Shown piece by piece: positions 14,716 to 23,689 of a stretch of 55,666 nucleotides of DNA. The notes under the pieces were generated by a model. That model worked only from the letters and a program-made list of their open reading frames with translations, was not told the origin of the DNA and did no database searches. Both the position numbers and the translations under genes were made by a program. Numbering within the stretch: position 1 is the stretch's first letter; the number at the start of each line of letters is the position of its first letter. Where the stretch lies: assembly GCA_900314655.1 (NCBI GenBank), contig OMWC01000023.1:1-55666 (forward strand). Reading direction: 5' to 3'. This DNA comes from an uncultured Prevotellaceae bacterium. GTDB lineage: Bacteria > Bacteroidota > Bacteroidia > Bacteroidales > Bacteroidaceae.

Positions 14716-16242
14716 TTACTTATTATCTGAAATCAAGTTCTCACCGGTCATATCGGCGGGCTGCTCCAGTCCCATGATATGGAGGAGAGAAGGAGCCACA
14801 TCGGCCAGACGGCCATCCTTCACCGTGGCCGAATTGTTGTTGGTCACATAGATGAACGGCACGGGATTCAGCGAGTGAGCGGTATTGGGCGTGCCATCGG
14901 GATTGATGGCATTGTCGGCATTACCGTGGTCGGCAATGATGATAGCCTCGTAGTCGTTGGCCTTGGCAGCCTCGATAACAGCCTCCACGCAATGGTCAAC
15001 GGCCCATACGGCCTTGGCAATGGCATTATACACGCCGGTATGTCCGACCATATCGCCATTGGCAAAGTTCACTACGATGAAGTCATACTCCTGCGTATTG
15101 ATAGCGCCGACGAGCTTATCCTTCACCTCGTAGGCCGACATCTCAGGCTTCAGGTCGTAGGTAGCTACCTTCGGAGAAGGCACCAGAATACGGTCCTCGC
15201 CTTCGAAAGGCTTCTCACGCCCGCCATTGAAGAAGAACGTCACGTGGGCATACTTCTCCGTCTCAGCGGTATGGAGCTGCTTCTTGCCCAGCTTGGAGAG
15301 ATATTCGCCGAGGGTATCCTCCACGTTCTCCTTGGGGAAGAGGATGTTGACACCCGTAAACGAAGCATCATAAGGAGTCATGCAATAGTATTTCAGTCCG
15401 GCAATGGTCTTCATGCCGTTGTCGGGCATATCCTGCTGAGTGAGCACCTGGGTAAGTTCCTTGGCGCGGTCGTTACGGAAATTGATGAAGATTACCACGT
15501 CGCCCTCTTCAATAAGACCGTTTACGCTGGTGTTATGGATAGGCTTGATGAACTCGTCGGTGACGCCTTCGTCATAGCTTTCCTGCATGGCTTTCACCAT
15601 GTCCTGAGCCTGCTTGCCCTTTCCTGCCACGATGAGGTCGTAGGCTTCCTTCACACGCTCCCAGCGCTTGTCGCGGTCCATGGCATAGAAACGGCCCACG
15701 ATGCTGGCAATGGCGGCATCGTTCTGGGCGCAGCAGTCGGTGACCTGCTCAATGAAACCCTTACCCGACTTGGGGTCGGTGTCGCGTCCGTCCATGAAGC
15801 AATGAACGAACACCTGATTCTTCAGGCCAAACTCCTTACCCATTTGGATGAACTTGAAAAGATGGTCGAGGCTGGAGTGCACGCCACCGTCGGAGGTCAG
15901 TCCCATCAGGTGGAGCTTCTTGCCGTTCTCCTTGGCGTAGTTGTAAGCCTCCACGACGCCTTTGTTCTGCAGGATAGAACCATCCTTGCAGGCACGGTTG
16001 ATCTTCACGAGGTCCTGATAGACCACTCGTCCGGCACCGATGTTGAGGTGTCCCACCTCTGAGTTACCCATCTGTCCGTCGGGCAGACCTACGTCTTCAC
16101 CGGAAGCAGCCAACTGTGAGTGTGCACTTACGGCGGTTAAATAATCCAGATAAGGCGTAGGTGTGTTGAAAATCACGTCGCCCTTACCATGCTGTCCGAT
16201 TCCCCATCCGTCGAGAATCATCAATAATGCTTTCTTTGCCAT
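14716..16242 (-). CDS. gpmI: 2,3-bisphosphoglycerate-independent phosphoglycerate mutase
   Basis: The 508-residue enzyme interconverts 3- and 2-phosphoglycerate in glycolysis and gluconeogenesis. It belongs to the alkaline-phosphatase fold: metal ligands in LMILDGWG near the start, the phosphoserine nucleophile in [14 protein letters not shown] (S61), and the second metal site in [11 protein letters not shown] near the C-terminus. The inserted transferase domain holds GGVHSS and the [11 protein letters not shown] motif. Length is normal. It is a stand-alone gene with a full consensus promoter and the shared terminator at 14671. Confidence 0.97.
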   Translation of the reverse strand: MAKKALLMILDGWGIGQHGKGDVIFNTPTPYLDYLTAVSAHSQLAASGEDVGLPDGQMGNSEVGHLNIGAGRVVYQDLVKINRACKDGSILQNKGVVEAYNYAKENGKKLHLMGLTSDGGVHSSLDHLFKFIQMGKEFGLKNQVFVHCFMDGRDTDPKSGKGFIEQVTDCCAQNDAAIASIVGRFYAMDRDKRWERVKEAYDLIVAGKGKQAQDMVKAMQESYDEGVTDEFIKPIHNTSVNGLIEEGDVVIFINFRNDRAKELTQVLTQQDMPDNGMKTIAGLKYYCMTPYDASFTGVNILFPKENVEDTLGEYLSKLGKKQLHTAETEKYAHVTFFFNGGREKPFEGEDRILVPSPKVATYDLKPEMSAYEVKDKLVGAINTQEYDFIVVNFANGDMVGHTGVYNAIAKAVWAVDHCVEAVIEAAKANDYEAIIIADHGNADNAINPDGTPNTAHSLNPVPFIYVTNNNSATVKDGRLADVAPSLLHIMGLEQPADMTGENLISDNK

Positions 16243-16277
16243 AATGAATTGAAATTGTTATCTTGCTATTTTGCTTG

Positions 16278-16308
16278 CAAAATTACAAAGAAAACCATGA
16301 AAGGCAAA
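16278..16308 (-). promoter_or_regulatory. Promoter of gpmI
   Basis: Minus-strand TTTG (16308-16305), 19 bases, TAATTTTG (16285-16278), 35 bases before the ATG. Confidence 0.72.
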
Positions 16309-16402
16309 GAAAATTCTTCTTTTTTATGGTTTTTATAGCTGCAAGCAAGCCATTTGACAACTGCGATTGGCAAATAGCCGCACGTGCAAACATCGGACAG
16401 GC

Positions 16403-16489
16403 TACAAAGTAAATTAGTTTGTTCCGCTTCCAGGCTTTGGAAACATGGCTTCCAATGGGTGCTTGAAGAACAAACTAATTTACTTTGTA
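16403..16489. repeat. Perfect 22-bp inverted repeat with a 43-base loop
   Basis: The left arm (16403-16424, core AAAGTAAATTAGTTTG) and right arm (16468-16489) are exactly complementary over 22 bases. The loop itself can form TGGAA/TTCCA. It sits between the susD terminator and the gpmI promoter and lacks a T tract on either side, so it is not a normal terminator. It could be a small-RNA gene, a protein-binding site, or a miniature mobile element. Confidence 0.8.
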
Positions 16490-16503
16490 CCCGCTCCAAT
16501 CAT

Positions 16504-16540
16504 CAAAGAGGGCACGCCCACCAAGCGGACGCACCCTCTT
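16504..16540 (-). terminator. Terminator of the SusC/SusD operon
   Basis: A 13-bp stem including three G-T pairs (16527-16539 with 16507-16519) and a seven-base loop, followed on the minus strand by TTT. It starts 25 bases after the susD stop. Confidence 0.75.
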
Positions 16541-16564
16541 AAAACTATGCAAAATGAAAACTTC

Positions 16565-18547
16565 TTACCTGTAGGCAGGGTTCTGATAGTTCTTCTTATC
16601 TTCATCAGACATTTCCATACCGTCAAGCTGGCCCTGAGGAATCGGACGCAAATAGTGACTGGCAGGAATGTTACGTGTAAAGGTCTCCAAATCTTTGTCT
16701 TTATAACCTCTACCTGCAATCTTATAGGTCCCAGCACGCTCAGCCCACTTCTGAGTGCGTACAAGGTCGTACCAGCGATAGCCCTCACCCCAGAACTCAC
16801 GGCTACGCTCATCGAGGATGTAGTCGATAGTAATGGTCTGCGGTGTGGCAGCAACCATCTCAGCACTTCTGTCTATCGTTTTCTCTAATTTCACATCATC
16901 GTTTTGCAGATAACTCTGCTTACCGGCACGGGCACGAAGCACATTCACCAAAGTGCGAGCTTCGGCGTTCTTGTTCAGTTTCACGGCAGCCTCAGCACCG
17001 ATGAGATAGAACTCTGAGAACTTGGCGATATTGAAAGGACGTGGTGAACCACCGTTTACCTTTGAGCCTAAGCCACCAGCATTATCCGTACGATAGATGC
17101 CAAGTTTCCAGTTGATAGGAAACTTCTTACGGCTGATATGATTCACACCAACCACAAAGTCAGGACGACCCTTCATCTCACCGAGGCCAAGGTTACCGTT
17201 GCCGTTACCCGATGCAGGAATATTGTAAATGATATTAGCGTCCTCAGCTTCTGAAACCCAACTGAAAATTACTTCATTAGGACCGACATGCATGCCATTG
17301 GCACCAATCACATAATCATTTTTCTCTGCTTTGTCACCACCACCCTTCTTCCAGTTGGTGTGGTAGCGCAGCGTAAATGTAGCATCGTAACGAGAGTCAA
17401 TAGCCTTGACGGCATCCTCCCAGACGCCACCGGCAATGAAGGCACTAGCCACAGGAGCAATACGTGTCCAAGGACGTCCGAGTGCCTGCACAGCCTCACG
17501 CTGTACGGGATCAATTTCCGCTCCTGACTGACCTATTGCCCTCAGTTCTGTATAGTTCCATGTTTCGAACCAGTAGGCGAAGTTTTCAGGAGCACCACCG
17601 CTACCCCAGCCGTAACCTGCACCACCGTTACCATAGGTCTCATTCTCGTCATGGTCGGCATAAAGCATTATCTCCTTATTGCGGTCGTTGGTTGCCACGT
17701 TCACGTCGTAGAAAGTGGGCTGCAATTCGTATGGGCCAGGATTGTTAATGGCCTGCATAGCCGTGTCATAAGCCTTCTGAAAATAGCTGTTGGCCTGACC
17801 GGCATCACGGCTGCACTCAGGATAAGTGGGGATATTGTTGGGGTTCTGCAACCACCAGGCATAAGTCAGATATGCCTTCGAGAGATACAAACGGGCTAGG
17901 TTTTTGGTAGCAGTACCGGTGAGACGGGGTTCATCAGGAAGATCGGCAACAGCCTTCTCAAGATCAGCGAAAATGGCAGCATATACTTCAGGCACCGTAT
18001 TACGTACTGACGTACGAACCGTAGAGGTGTTGAACTTCAGTTCACCTGCACCTAAGTCCAGTGGCACTCCGCCAAAAGTCTGCACCAGCAGGAAGTAGTC
18101 GAAAGCACGGAAGAAGTGAGCTTCGGCCAACAGGGAAGCGTCGATACCTGCCGCAGCACCGTTTTCAATAATACCACTGGCTGTATTGATATTGGCAAAG
18201 GCTGTTCCCCAAAGACGACCTGCATCACAGTTGGTTGACGTAATGTCACCCTTGCCAGTCTCGTCGAGCGACTGGAAATTCAAACCGTTACCCGACTCTG
18301 CATAGGTGTATTCGTCAGTTCCTGTCTCACAACTGTTCAGATAGTAACCGTCACCATAGAACCAGCGCAAATGAGCATAGAGTGATGTCAGACCGCCCTC
18401 GATACCCGTCTTTGTGTTAAAAAAAGACGTATCAAACTGGCTGCGCGGCTGCTCGTCAAGGACGTCAGAGCAGGAAACCAAGGTTGCGGTAAGCCCACAA
18501 CTTACTAGACCCGCAGCAAGAATATATTTTATATTTTTCATTTTCAT
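16565..18547 (-). CDS. SusD/RagB-family nutrient-binding outer-membrane lipoprotein
   Basis: The 660-residue protein has a lipoprotein signal peptide with the cleavage Cys in TLVSCSDVLDE. The N-terminal helical SusD domain (LDEQPRSQFDTSFFNTKTGIEGGLTSLYA), the TPR-like helices and the C-terminal YDLVRTQKWAER segment are present. SusD-like proteins sit as a lid on their SusC partner at the cell surface and bind oligosaccharide. At 660 residues it is longer than the usual 500-600, with insertions in the middle. It starts 17 bases after the SusC stop, so it is the second gene of the pair. The initiator could be either of two ATGs two codons apart. Xylan-derived oligosaccharides are the likely ligand, by position only. 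Confidence 0.93.
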   Translation of the reverse strand: MKMKNIKYILAAGLVSCGLTATLVSCSDVLDEQPRSQFDTSFFNTKTGIEGGLTSLYAHLRWFYGDGYYLNSCETGTDEYTYAESGNGLNFQSLDETGKGDITSTNCDAGRLWGTAFANINTASGIIENGAAAGIDASLLAEAHFFRAFDYFLLVQTFGGVPLDLGAGELKFNTSTVRTSVRNTVPEVYAAIFADLEKAVADLPDEPRLTGTATKNLARLYLSKAYLTYAWWLQNPNNIPTYPECSRDAGQANSYFQKAYDTAMQAINNPGPYELQPTFYDVNVATNDRNKEIMLYADHDENETYGNGGAGYGWGSGGAPENFAYWFETWNYTELRAIGQSGAEIDPVQREAVQALGRPWTRIAPVASAFIAGGVWEDAVKAIDSRYDATFTLRYHTNWKKGGGDKAEKNDYVIGANGMHVGPNEVIFSWVSEAEDANIIYNIPASGNGNGNLGLGEMKGRPDFVVGVNHISRKKFPINWKLGIYRTDNAGGLGSKVNGGSPRPFNIAKFSEFYLIGAEAAVKLNKNAEARTLVNVLRARAGKQSYLQNDDVKLEKTIDRSAEMVAATPQTITIDYILDERSREFWGEGYRWYDLVRTQKWAERAGTYKIAGRGYKDKDLETFTRNIPASHYLRPIPQGQLDGMEMSDEDKKNYQNPAYR

Positions 18548-18564
18548 AACTATTGATTTATTAA

Positions 18565-21500
18565 TTAAAATGTTACGTTAAGGCCGAACATGAAGTTGCG
18601 GGTTACAGGTGTATTGTAACCTATGATAGGCATCTTGTGCTTGCCAGAATACTCACCATAAGGAACAGATGTGTTTTCGTTAGCCCAAGAGTTGGTCTCA
18701 GGGTCAAGACCGCACTCATTAGTGTAGGGCGAGAAGAGCACGAACGGGTTCTGGATGGTTGCATAAAGGCGCAGACGGCTGATACCAAAATTCTTGACAG
18801 CCTGCAATTTAGCAAAGTCGTAACCAAGCGTAATGGCACGAACCTTCAGGTAACCACCGTTGAAATATGCCAGCGTAGAAGCATACTTGGCATTATCTGT
18901 GTCACCGGCACCAGCAGGTTTCGGATACTTGGCACCCGTGTTTTCTTCTGTCCAGTAGTCAACATCCAGCTGTCCACGACGGCCTGTCAGCATGTTCAGA
19001 TAACCATTAGATCCGTGGATGGCAGAAATCACCTTTCCGCCAATCTGGAAGGCACCAATTACGGTGAAGTCGAAGTTCTTGTAAGTAACGGTAGTGTTGA
19101 AACCACCAAGCAGGTCGGGTTCCATGCTCTGTATACGACGGTCGTCAGGACCGATGGCACGTGTAGGCTTACCGCTGGCATCGAGGACATCATCATTATA
19201 CTTCACCTTTATCATACCGAGGTTGCCACCTGGCTCCAGGATGTCAAGGTTGGTAATGGGCTTACCGTCAGCATCGGTTCCCACCTGATAAACGTCTTCA
19301 GCATTCCACAGTCCGTCGTACTCGTAGTCGTAGATAACATCGATAGGATAGCCCACAAACCAGCGGTTGCCTTCGTCTCTACCATCGGGATCGTCGGTAG
19401 CCAGTTTGGTCAACTTGTTACGGTTAGCATAGAGGTTGATACCTGCCTCCCAGTTCCAACCATTCTTGTTGTCGATAATGATACCGTTCAAAGAAAGTTC
19501 AAATCCCTTATTCTGGGTGTTACCAATATTGCCAGTGAAGCCACTCACACCAGAAGTAAAAGGCATTGACACATCGAGCAAGACATCCTTGGTCTTCTGA
19601 ATATAATATTCGAATGTACCGGAGAGACGGCCCTTGAACAAAGAGAAGTCTACACCGAAGTTCCAGGTCTTACTGTACTCCCATCCCAGTTCTGGGTTAG
19701 GCAGTGCGTTCACATAGTAGCCAGCCTTGTAGGTATCACCGAAGTTATAGTTACGGATAGCCAAACCACCCAATGTAGAATAAGGCGAAATAGCCTGGTT
19801 AGATGTTTCACCATAACCAATGCGCAATTTCAAGTTATCGATCCATGTCAGATTCTCCATGAACTGCTCGCGTGCAACGTTCCAGCCCACGCTGACAGCA
19901 GGATAGGTATGCCACTGATGGCCTTTTGCCAGACGTGAAGAAGCATCCGAACGGAGAGCGGCAGAAATCATATACTTATTGTCATAAGAGTACATCACAC
20001 GACCCATCCAAGACATCAAGCCACTCTGCCAATAATTATAGCCTTCGAGCTTCTTCTCACCGGTAGCCTTGTCAAGTGCGTAGTATTGGAACTGGTCAGA
20101 TGGGATACCCTGTGCGGAAGCACCAGTAGATTCGAATGTTGTCTGCTCTGCAGAATACATACCTACCACGTTGATATTGTGCTTCTCGGCAAAAGTACGG
20201 TCAAACGAGACTATGTTCTCCACTGCCCAGTTACGAGTCTGGTTTTCTCCAATACCACCGCCGTTGATAGCATTCTCATCCTTTTCTAAGACGCCAGTAC
20301 CTTTGAAGTTTCCACTCTTAGAGTTGCGGAAGTTCAGACCTACGTTGATGCGATAGCTCAGACCCTCTACCCAGGGACACTTCACCTCACCGAACAATGT
20401 GTTGTAAGTACCGATACCTTTATTCTCGCTAAGCCACACATCTTTCAGACTTTCGGCAACATCCTTTGTAAGAACCGATTGGTCATCGGCAGGCAGCGTT
20501 ATGAAACGTTTAATATTGCCGTCAGCGTCATACGGGCTAGCCAAAGGGCTCTTGCTGATAACATTATAAATATCACTTCTACCCTCGTTCTTGCGATAGC
20601 TTGTATTGGTGCTCAGACCAAAGCGGAAGTATTTGCCCACCATCTGGTCGAAATTACCACGAATTGAGATACGATTGTATTGCTCAGTAGGAACCACCGA
20701 CTCATCGTGATAGTAACCAGCACCAAAGCTGTAGCTTCCACCATTGGTGCCTCCGGAAACACTTACGTCATGACTGTGGCCAACACCTGTCTTGTAATAG
20801 AGATCCTGCCAGTCGGTATTGGTGTCGTCGCTCTCATCCAGAGAATTCTGGTATCTGCCGGCATATTTACGGAACTTAGCGTATGTAGGTCCATCCATCA
20901 TCGGATATTTGTGGAATACGGTTTTAAAGTTAACATAACCATTGTAAGAAACCTTGGCAGGAGTTCCCTGAGCACCTTTCACGGTAGTGATGATGATTAC
21001 ACCATTGGCACCACGAGAACCGTAGATGGCCGTTGCAGAAGCATCTTTCAGAATGTCCATCGACTTGATGTCAGCGGGGTTGATATCTGAGAGCTGTCCC
21101 ATGAAAGGAATTCCGTCGAGCACGATCAATGGATCGTTATTTGCACTCAATGAACGCTGACCGCGGATACGAATCTGCATCTCGGCACCGGGCTTCGAAC
21201 TGGTCTGCGTCATGAGCACACCGGCCACACGACCTTGCAGGGCCTGGGCTGCGTTGGTGGCTGCAATCTGGTTCAGTTTCTCACCGCCAATGTTGGCAAC
21301 AGAACCCGTGACGGCCTCACGGCGCTGTGTACCATAACCGATGACCACCACCTCGTTCAGACTGTGGCCTTCTTCTTTCATGTCGATGTTGAAGTCCGAA
21401 GCGCTGCCAACCTTTATTTCCTGGTCGACGTAGCCTACATAGGAAATAACCAGTGTGGCACCTGGATTAACGTTTAATGAGAAATTACCATCGATGTCAG

Positions 21501-21711
21501 TTACTGCACCATTGGTAGTTCCTTTCTCCATAATAGTTGCACCGATAAGCGGTCCTTGAGAGTCCTTCACGTTACCGGTAATCTTCTTTGCCTGCTGTAA
21601 GGCCTCTGTCGAGTTGCCTTCAGGCGTTGCCATTGCTTGCAAGGGATTCAACATTCCTACGGATGTGAATAATCCCAGCAACAAGACTGTTTTTCTAAGG
21701 TTTGAATTCAT
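18565..21711 (-). CDS. SusC/RagA-family TonB-dependent outer-membrane transporter
   Basis: The 1048-residue protein has a signal peptide ending near residue 30. A carboxypeptidase-D regulatory-like domain (about 42-115: KITGNVKDSQGPLIGATIMEK...) precedes the SusC signature NEVVVIGYGTQRREAVTGSV, the plug (about 125-235, with ALQGRVAGV and ASATAIYGSRGANGVIIITT) and a 22-strand barrel ending in a terminal Phe (FGLNVTF). It imports oligosaccharides across the outer membrane using energy from TonB. The domain order is complete. It begins its own transcription unit: the upstream GH35-like gene ends in a terminator at 22004-22048 and a candidate -7 box lies at 21905. Confidence 0.96.
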   Translation of the reverse strand: MNSNLRKTVLLLGLFTSVGMLNPLQAMATPEGNSTEALQQAKKITGNVKDSQGPLIGATIMEKGTTNGAVTDIDGNFSLNVNPGATLVISYVGYVDQEIKVGSASDFNIDMKEEGHSLNEVVVIGYGTQRREAVTGSVANIGGEKLNQIAATNAAQALQGRVAGVLMTQTSSKPGAEMQIRIRGQRSLSANNDPLIVLDGIPFMGQLSDINPADIKSMDILKDASATAIYGSRGANGVIIITTVKGAQGTPAKVSYNGYVNFKTVFHKYPMMDGPTYAKFRKYAGRYQNSLDESDDTNTDWQDLYYKTGVGHSHDVSVSGGTNGGSYSFGAGYYHDESVVPTEQYNRISIRGNFDQMVGKYFRFGLSTNTSYRKNEGRSDIYNVISKSPLASPYDADGNIKRFITLPADDQSVLTKDVAESLKDVWLSENKGIGTYNTLFGEVKCPWVEGLSYRINVGLNFRNSKSGNFKGTGVLEKDENAINGGGIGENQTRNWAVENIVSFDRTFAEKHNINVVGMYSAEQTTFESTGASAQGIPSDQFQYYALDKATGEKKLEGYNYWQSGLMSWMGRVMYSYDNKYMISAALRSDASSRLAKGHQWHTYPAVSVGWNVAREQFMENLTWIDNLKLRIGYGETSNQAISPYSTLGGLAIRNYNFGDTYKAGYYVNALPNPELGWEYSKTWNFGVDFSLFKGRLSGTFEYYIQKTKDVLLDVSMPFTSGVSGFTGNIGNTQNKGFELSLNGIIIDNKNGWNWEAGINLYANRNKLTKLATDDPDGRDEGNRWFVGYPIDVIYDYEYDGLWNAEDVYQVGTDADGKPITNLDILEPGGNLGMIKVKYNDDVLDASGKPTRAIGPDDRRIQSMEPDLLGGFNTTVTYKNFDFTVIGAFQIGGKVISAIHGSNGYLNMLTGRRGQLDVDYWTEENTGAKYPKPAGAGDTDNAKYASTLAYFNGGYLKVRAITLGYDFAKLQAVKNFGISRLRLYATIQNPFVLFSPYTNECGLDPETNSWANENTSVPYGEYSGKHKMPIIGYNTPVTRNFMFGLNVTF

Positions 21712-22003
21712 AATTATTTAATTTGGGTTATGCTTTGGTTAGTTAACGTATCACATTCGTCTCCCCATTGGGAAGCAAACGTCTAATGAATAGTTTCGAA
21801 TTACATCATAAGCAGTTTTTTATTTGTTGTATTAAGTTAATAATTAAGATTTGATTCTTAGCCGAATTGAAATTGCAACAAATACTTGCCGCATCTTTCC
21901 GCCGCAAAATTATGTAAAATATAATATAGTGATGTCAATTTTTGTTTCATACAAATACACGATTGTCTCTATCTGAAAATAGATTTGCTCAACCTCAAAA
22001 ATG
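21712..22003. other. Gene-free leader region of the SusC gene
   Basis: About 290 bases, A/T-rich, between the GH35-like terminator and the SusC start. One candidate -7 box is at 21905-21912 (minus strand), which would leave an untranslated leader of about 190 bases. I see no reading frame, riboswitch or strong hairpin in it. Confidence 0.5.
21905..21912 (-). promoter_or_regulatory. Candidate -7 element of the SusC/SusD operon
   Basis: Minus-strand TAATTTTG. No TTTG is found 19-20 bases upstream (ATTG appears at a 23-base distance), consistent with a promoter that needs an activator such as the hybrid two-component regulator. Confidence 0.4.
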
Positions 22004-22048
22004 AAAAAAGCAGAAAGTTATTTGAGACATAGAATAAACTTTCTGCTT
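22004..22048 (-). terminator. Terminator after the GH35-like gene
   Basis: A perfect 12-bp stem (22037-22048 with 22008-22019, AAGCAGAAAGTT type) with a 17-base loop, followed on the minus strand by six T. Confidence 0.82.
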
Positions 22049-22081
22049 AAAATACGGATAAGATACCGCAAGCAAACGAAC

Positions 22082-23689
22082 CTAATAATCGTAAAGTTTC
22101 ACATGCAGAATCTTATAATCGCCAACCGATATTCGGGCATGACGCCCCTGATGATCCTGATCGCCATTATCACGGCGGATATATTTCATACGGCCGTCAT
22201 CGGCAATCTCCACTTGATCCACATAGCCAATGCCTATACGCTTGCCTTGCCAACGAACGTTTTCTTTTGTGGAGCCACTGGCAGAAGTCGAAGTTCCCTT
22301 ATCCACAAAACCGTCCTCGCCTAGGTTCTTACGTTCCTCCTGTTGCTGTTCGCTTTTGGTCTTGAATTCCACCACTACCCCACTGCCGGCTATCAGGTAT
22401 TCATAAGGTGACACCTTATAAATAATAGCTCCGCCTTCAGCCCAAACTTCGGCCTTGGCACGTGCATCCCAGGGAAGGGTGAAGTAATGGCGGCAGGTCA
22501 TGACCAGATTGCCATCTTCAATGATTTCTTCCCTATCTTCACGGTCGAATAGTACACCCCACTGACCATTGTCTTGCTGCCATCGGCCTTTCTTCCAAGC
22601 CTGCTCACGGGCTTTCAGCAGGTATTTCTTCATCTGACGGATCAGGTCGTATGCCGCTGTCACGTGTTTTGTATCTTCCGCTGGCGACTGATCGATGGCA
22701 AACGGAGAGAAACCGATGGCATCGTGGGCACCAAAGGTATAAAGCGCACGCACACCACTATTCTCACAGCAACGGCTTTCGGGAATAAAGAGCGGGTTAT
22801 CAGGAAGTGCATATTGACGGGCCCATCCCTTGAAGCCCGTATCGTAGATATCGGGGGCAAGCATATCGATACTTGGGGCATATTTCTTCCAGATGGGGGC
22901 CAGATGGGCCAGCGGTCCGGCCGATGGATATTCACCAGGCTTACGGCCACGACTATTCATGGCGGCATTCACATAGAGCGGCACATCGTAGATGCGGCGG
23001 GCCACCTGGGCCAGCCGCTCCACATAGCGCGCATAATGCTCGGCCATGAAAGCCTCATCTCCTTCCAAAGTATCAGGATATTTGCTCTTCCTGTGGATAG
23101 CCTCAGCCTGCGGCGAGTGGTCGCGGGCATCTTCGAGCATGCCTATCTCGTTTTCTATCTGCAGCATTATGACCGTTTCTTTCTGTGGATCTTTCTGCGC
23201 AAGATGTTCTACAAGACGGGTGAACACTTTGCAATCTGCCTGAAAGACTTGTTCAGAAAAGGCAGAAGCAATCTCCAGAGGCTTGCCACTCCTGGTCATG
23301 GCACGGGGGAAACGCTTCACGTCCTGCTTGAACCACAAAGGAGCATAGCACGACATTGAATTCTTCCACACGCCAAACCATAGGAAAACCACCTGCAACT
23401 TACACTCGCGGGCCTTGTCAATGACACAATCTACAAGCGTCCAGTCGTACTGTCCTTCCACGGGTTCTATCAAATCCCAGTAGGCTGGCACGAGCACAGT
23501 ATTCAGTCCGAGGGCTGCCATCCTCGGCATCACTTCATCAATGTCTTCCACGGAGGTAGCTGCAGAGTTGGACAGTTCACCTCCAAGAATGAACAGACGG
23601 TTCACGCTACTCTCGGAATACGCTGCGCCTGCATGACAGGCGAACAACAGCATGGCTGCGAATAGCCAGAAGGACTTTGCAATTCTCAT
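22082..23689 (-). CDS. GH35-like glycoside hydrolase with DUF5597 C-terminal domain
   Basis: The 535-residue protein has a signal peptide (MRIAKSFWLFAAMLLFACHAGA). The first 370 residues form a GH35/GH42-like TIM barrel: LNTVLVPAYWDLIEPVEGQYDW, the probable acid/base Glu in MLQIENEIG and a candidate nucleophile Glu in LFIPESRC. The C-terminal part matches the DUF5597 domain of putative beta-galactosidases. Its ATG shares one base with the GH67 stop (TAATG), so the two are translationally coupled. Beta-galactosidase activity is the default prediction, perhaps on galactose-decorated xylan side chains, but members of this branch are poorly characterised. The start at 23689 is preferred because a signal peptide begins there. 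Confidence 0.85.
   Translation of the reverse strand: MRIAKSFWLFAAMLLFACHAGAAYSESSVNRLFILGGELSNSAATSVEDIDEVMPRMAALGLNTVLVPAYWDLIEPVEGQYDWTLVDCVIDKARECKLQVVFLWFGVWKNSMSCYAPLWFKQDVKRFPRAMTRSGKPLEIASAFSEQVFQADCKVFTRLVEHLAQKDPQKETVIMLQIENEIGMLEDARDHSPQAEAIHRKSKYPDTLEGDEAFMAEHYARYVERLAQVARRIYDVPLYVNAAMNSRGRKPGEYPSAGPLAHLAPIWKKYAPSIDMLAPDIYDTGFKGWARQYALPDNPLFIPESRCCENSGVRALYTFGAHDAIGFSPFAIDQSPAEDTKHVTAAYDLIRQMKKYLLKAREQAWKKGRWQQDNGQWGVLFDREDREEIIEDGNLVMTCRHYFTLPWDARAKAEVWAEGGAIIYKVSPYEYLIAGSGVVVEFKTKSEQQQEERKNLGEDGFVDKGTSTSASGSTKENVRWQGKRIGIGYVDQVEIADDGRMKYIRRDNGDQDHQGRHARISVGDYKILHVKLYDY

Noticed and set aside
14779..16062. A 427-codon open frame opposite gpmI
   Set aside because: gpmI is unmistakable on the other strand and the opposite frame encodes no recognisable protein; long antisense frames arise from codon bias.
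16403..16489. Intrinsic terminator
   Set aside because: No T tract follows either arm, the loop is 43 bases, and a better terminator for susD lies at 16504-16540.
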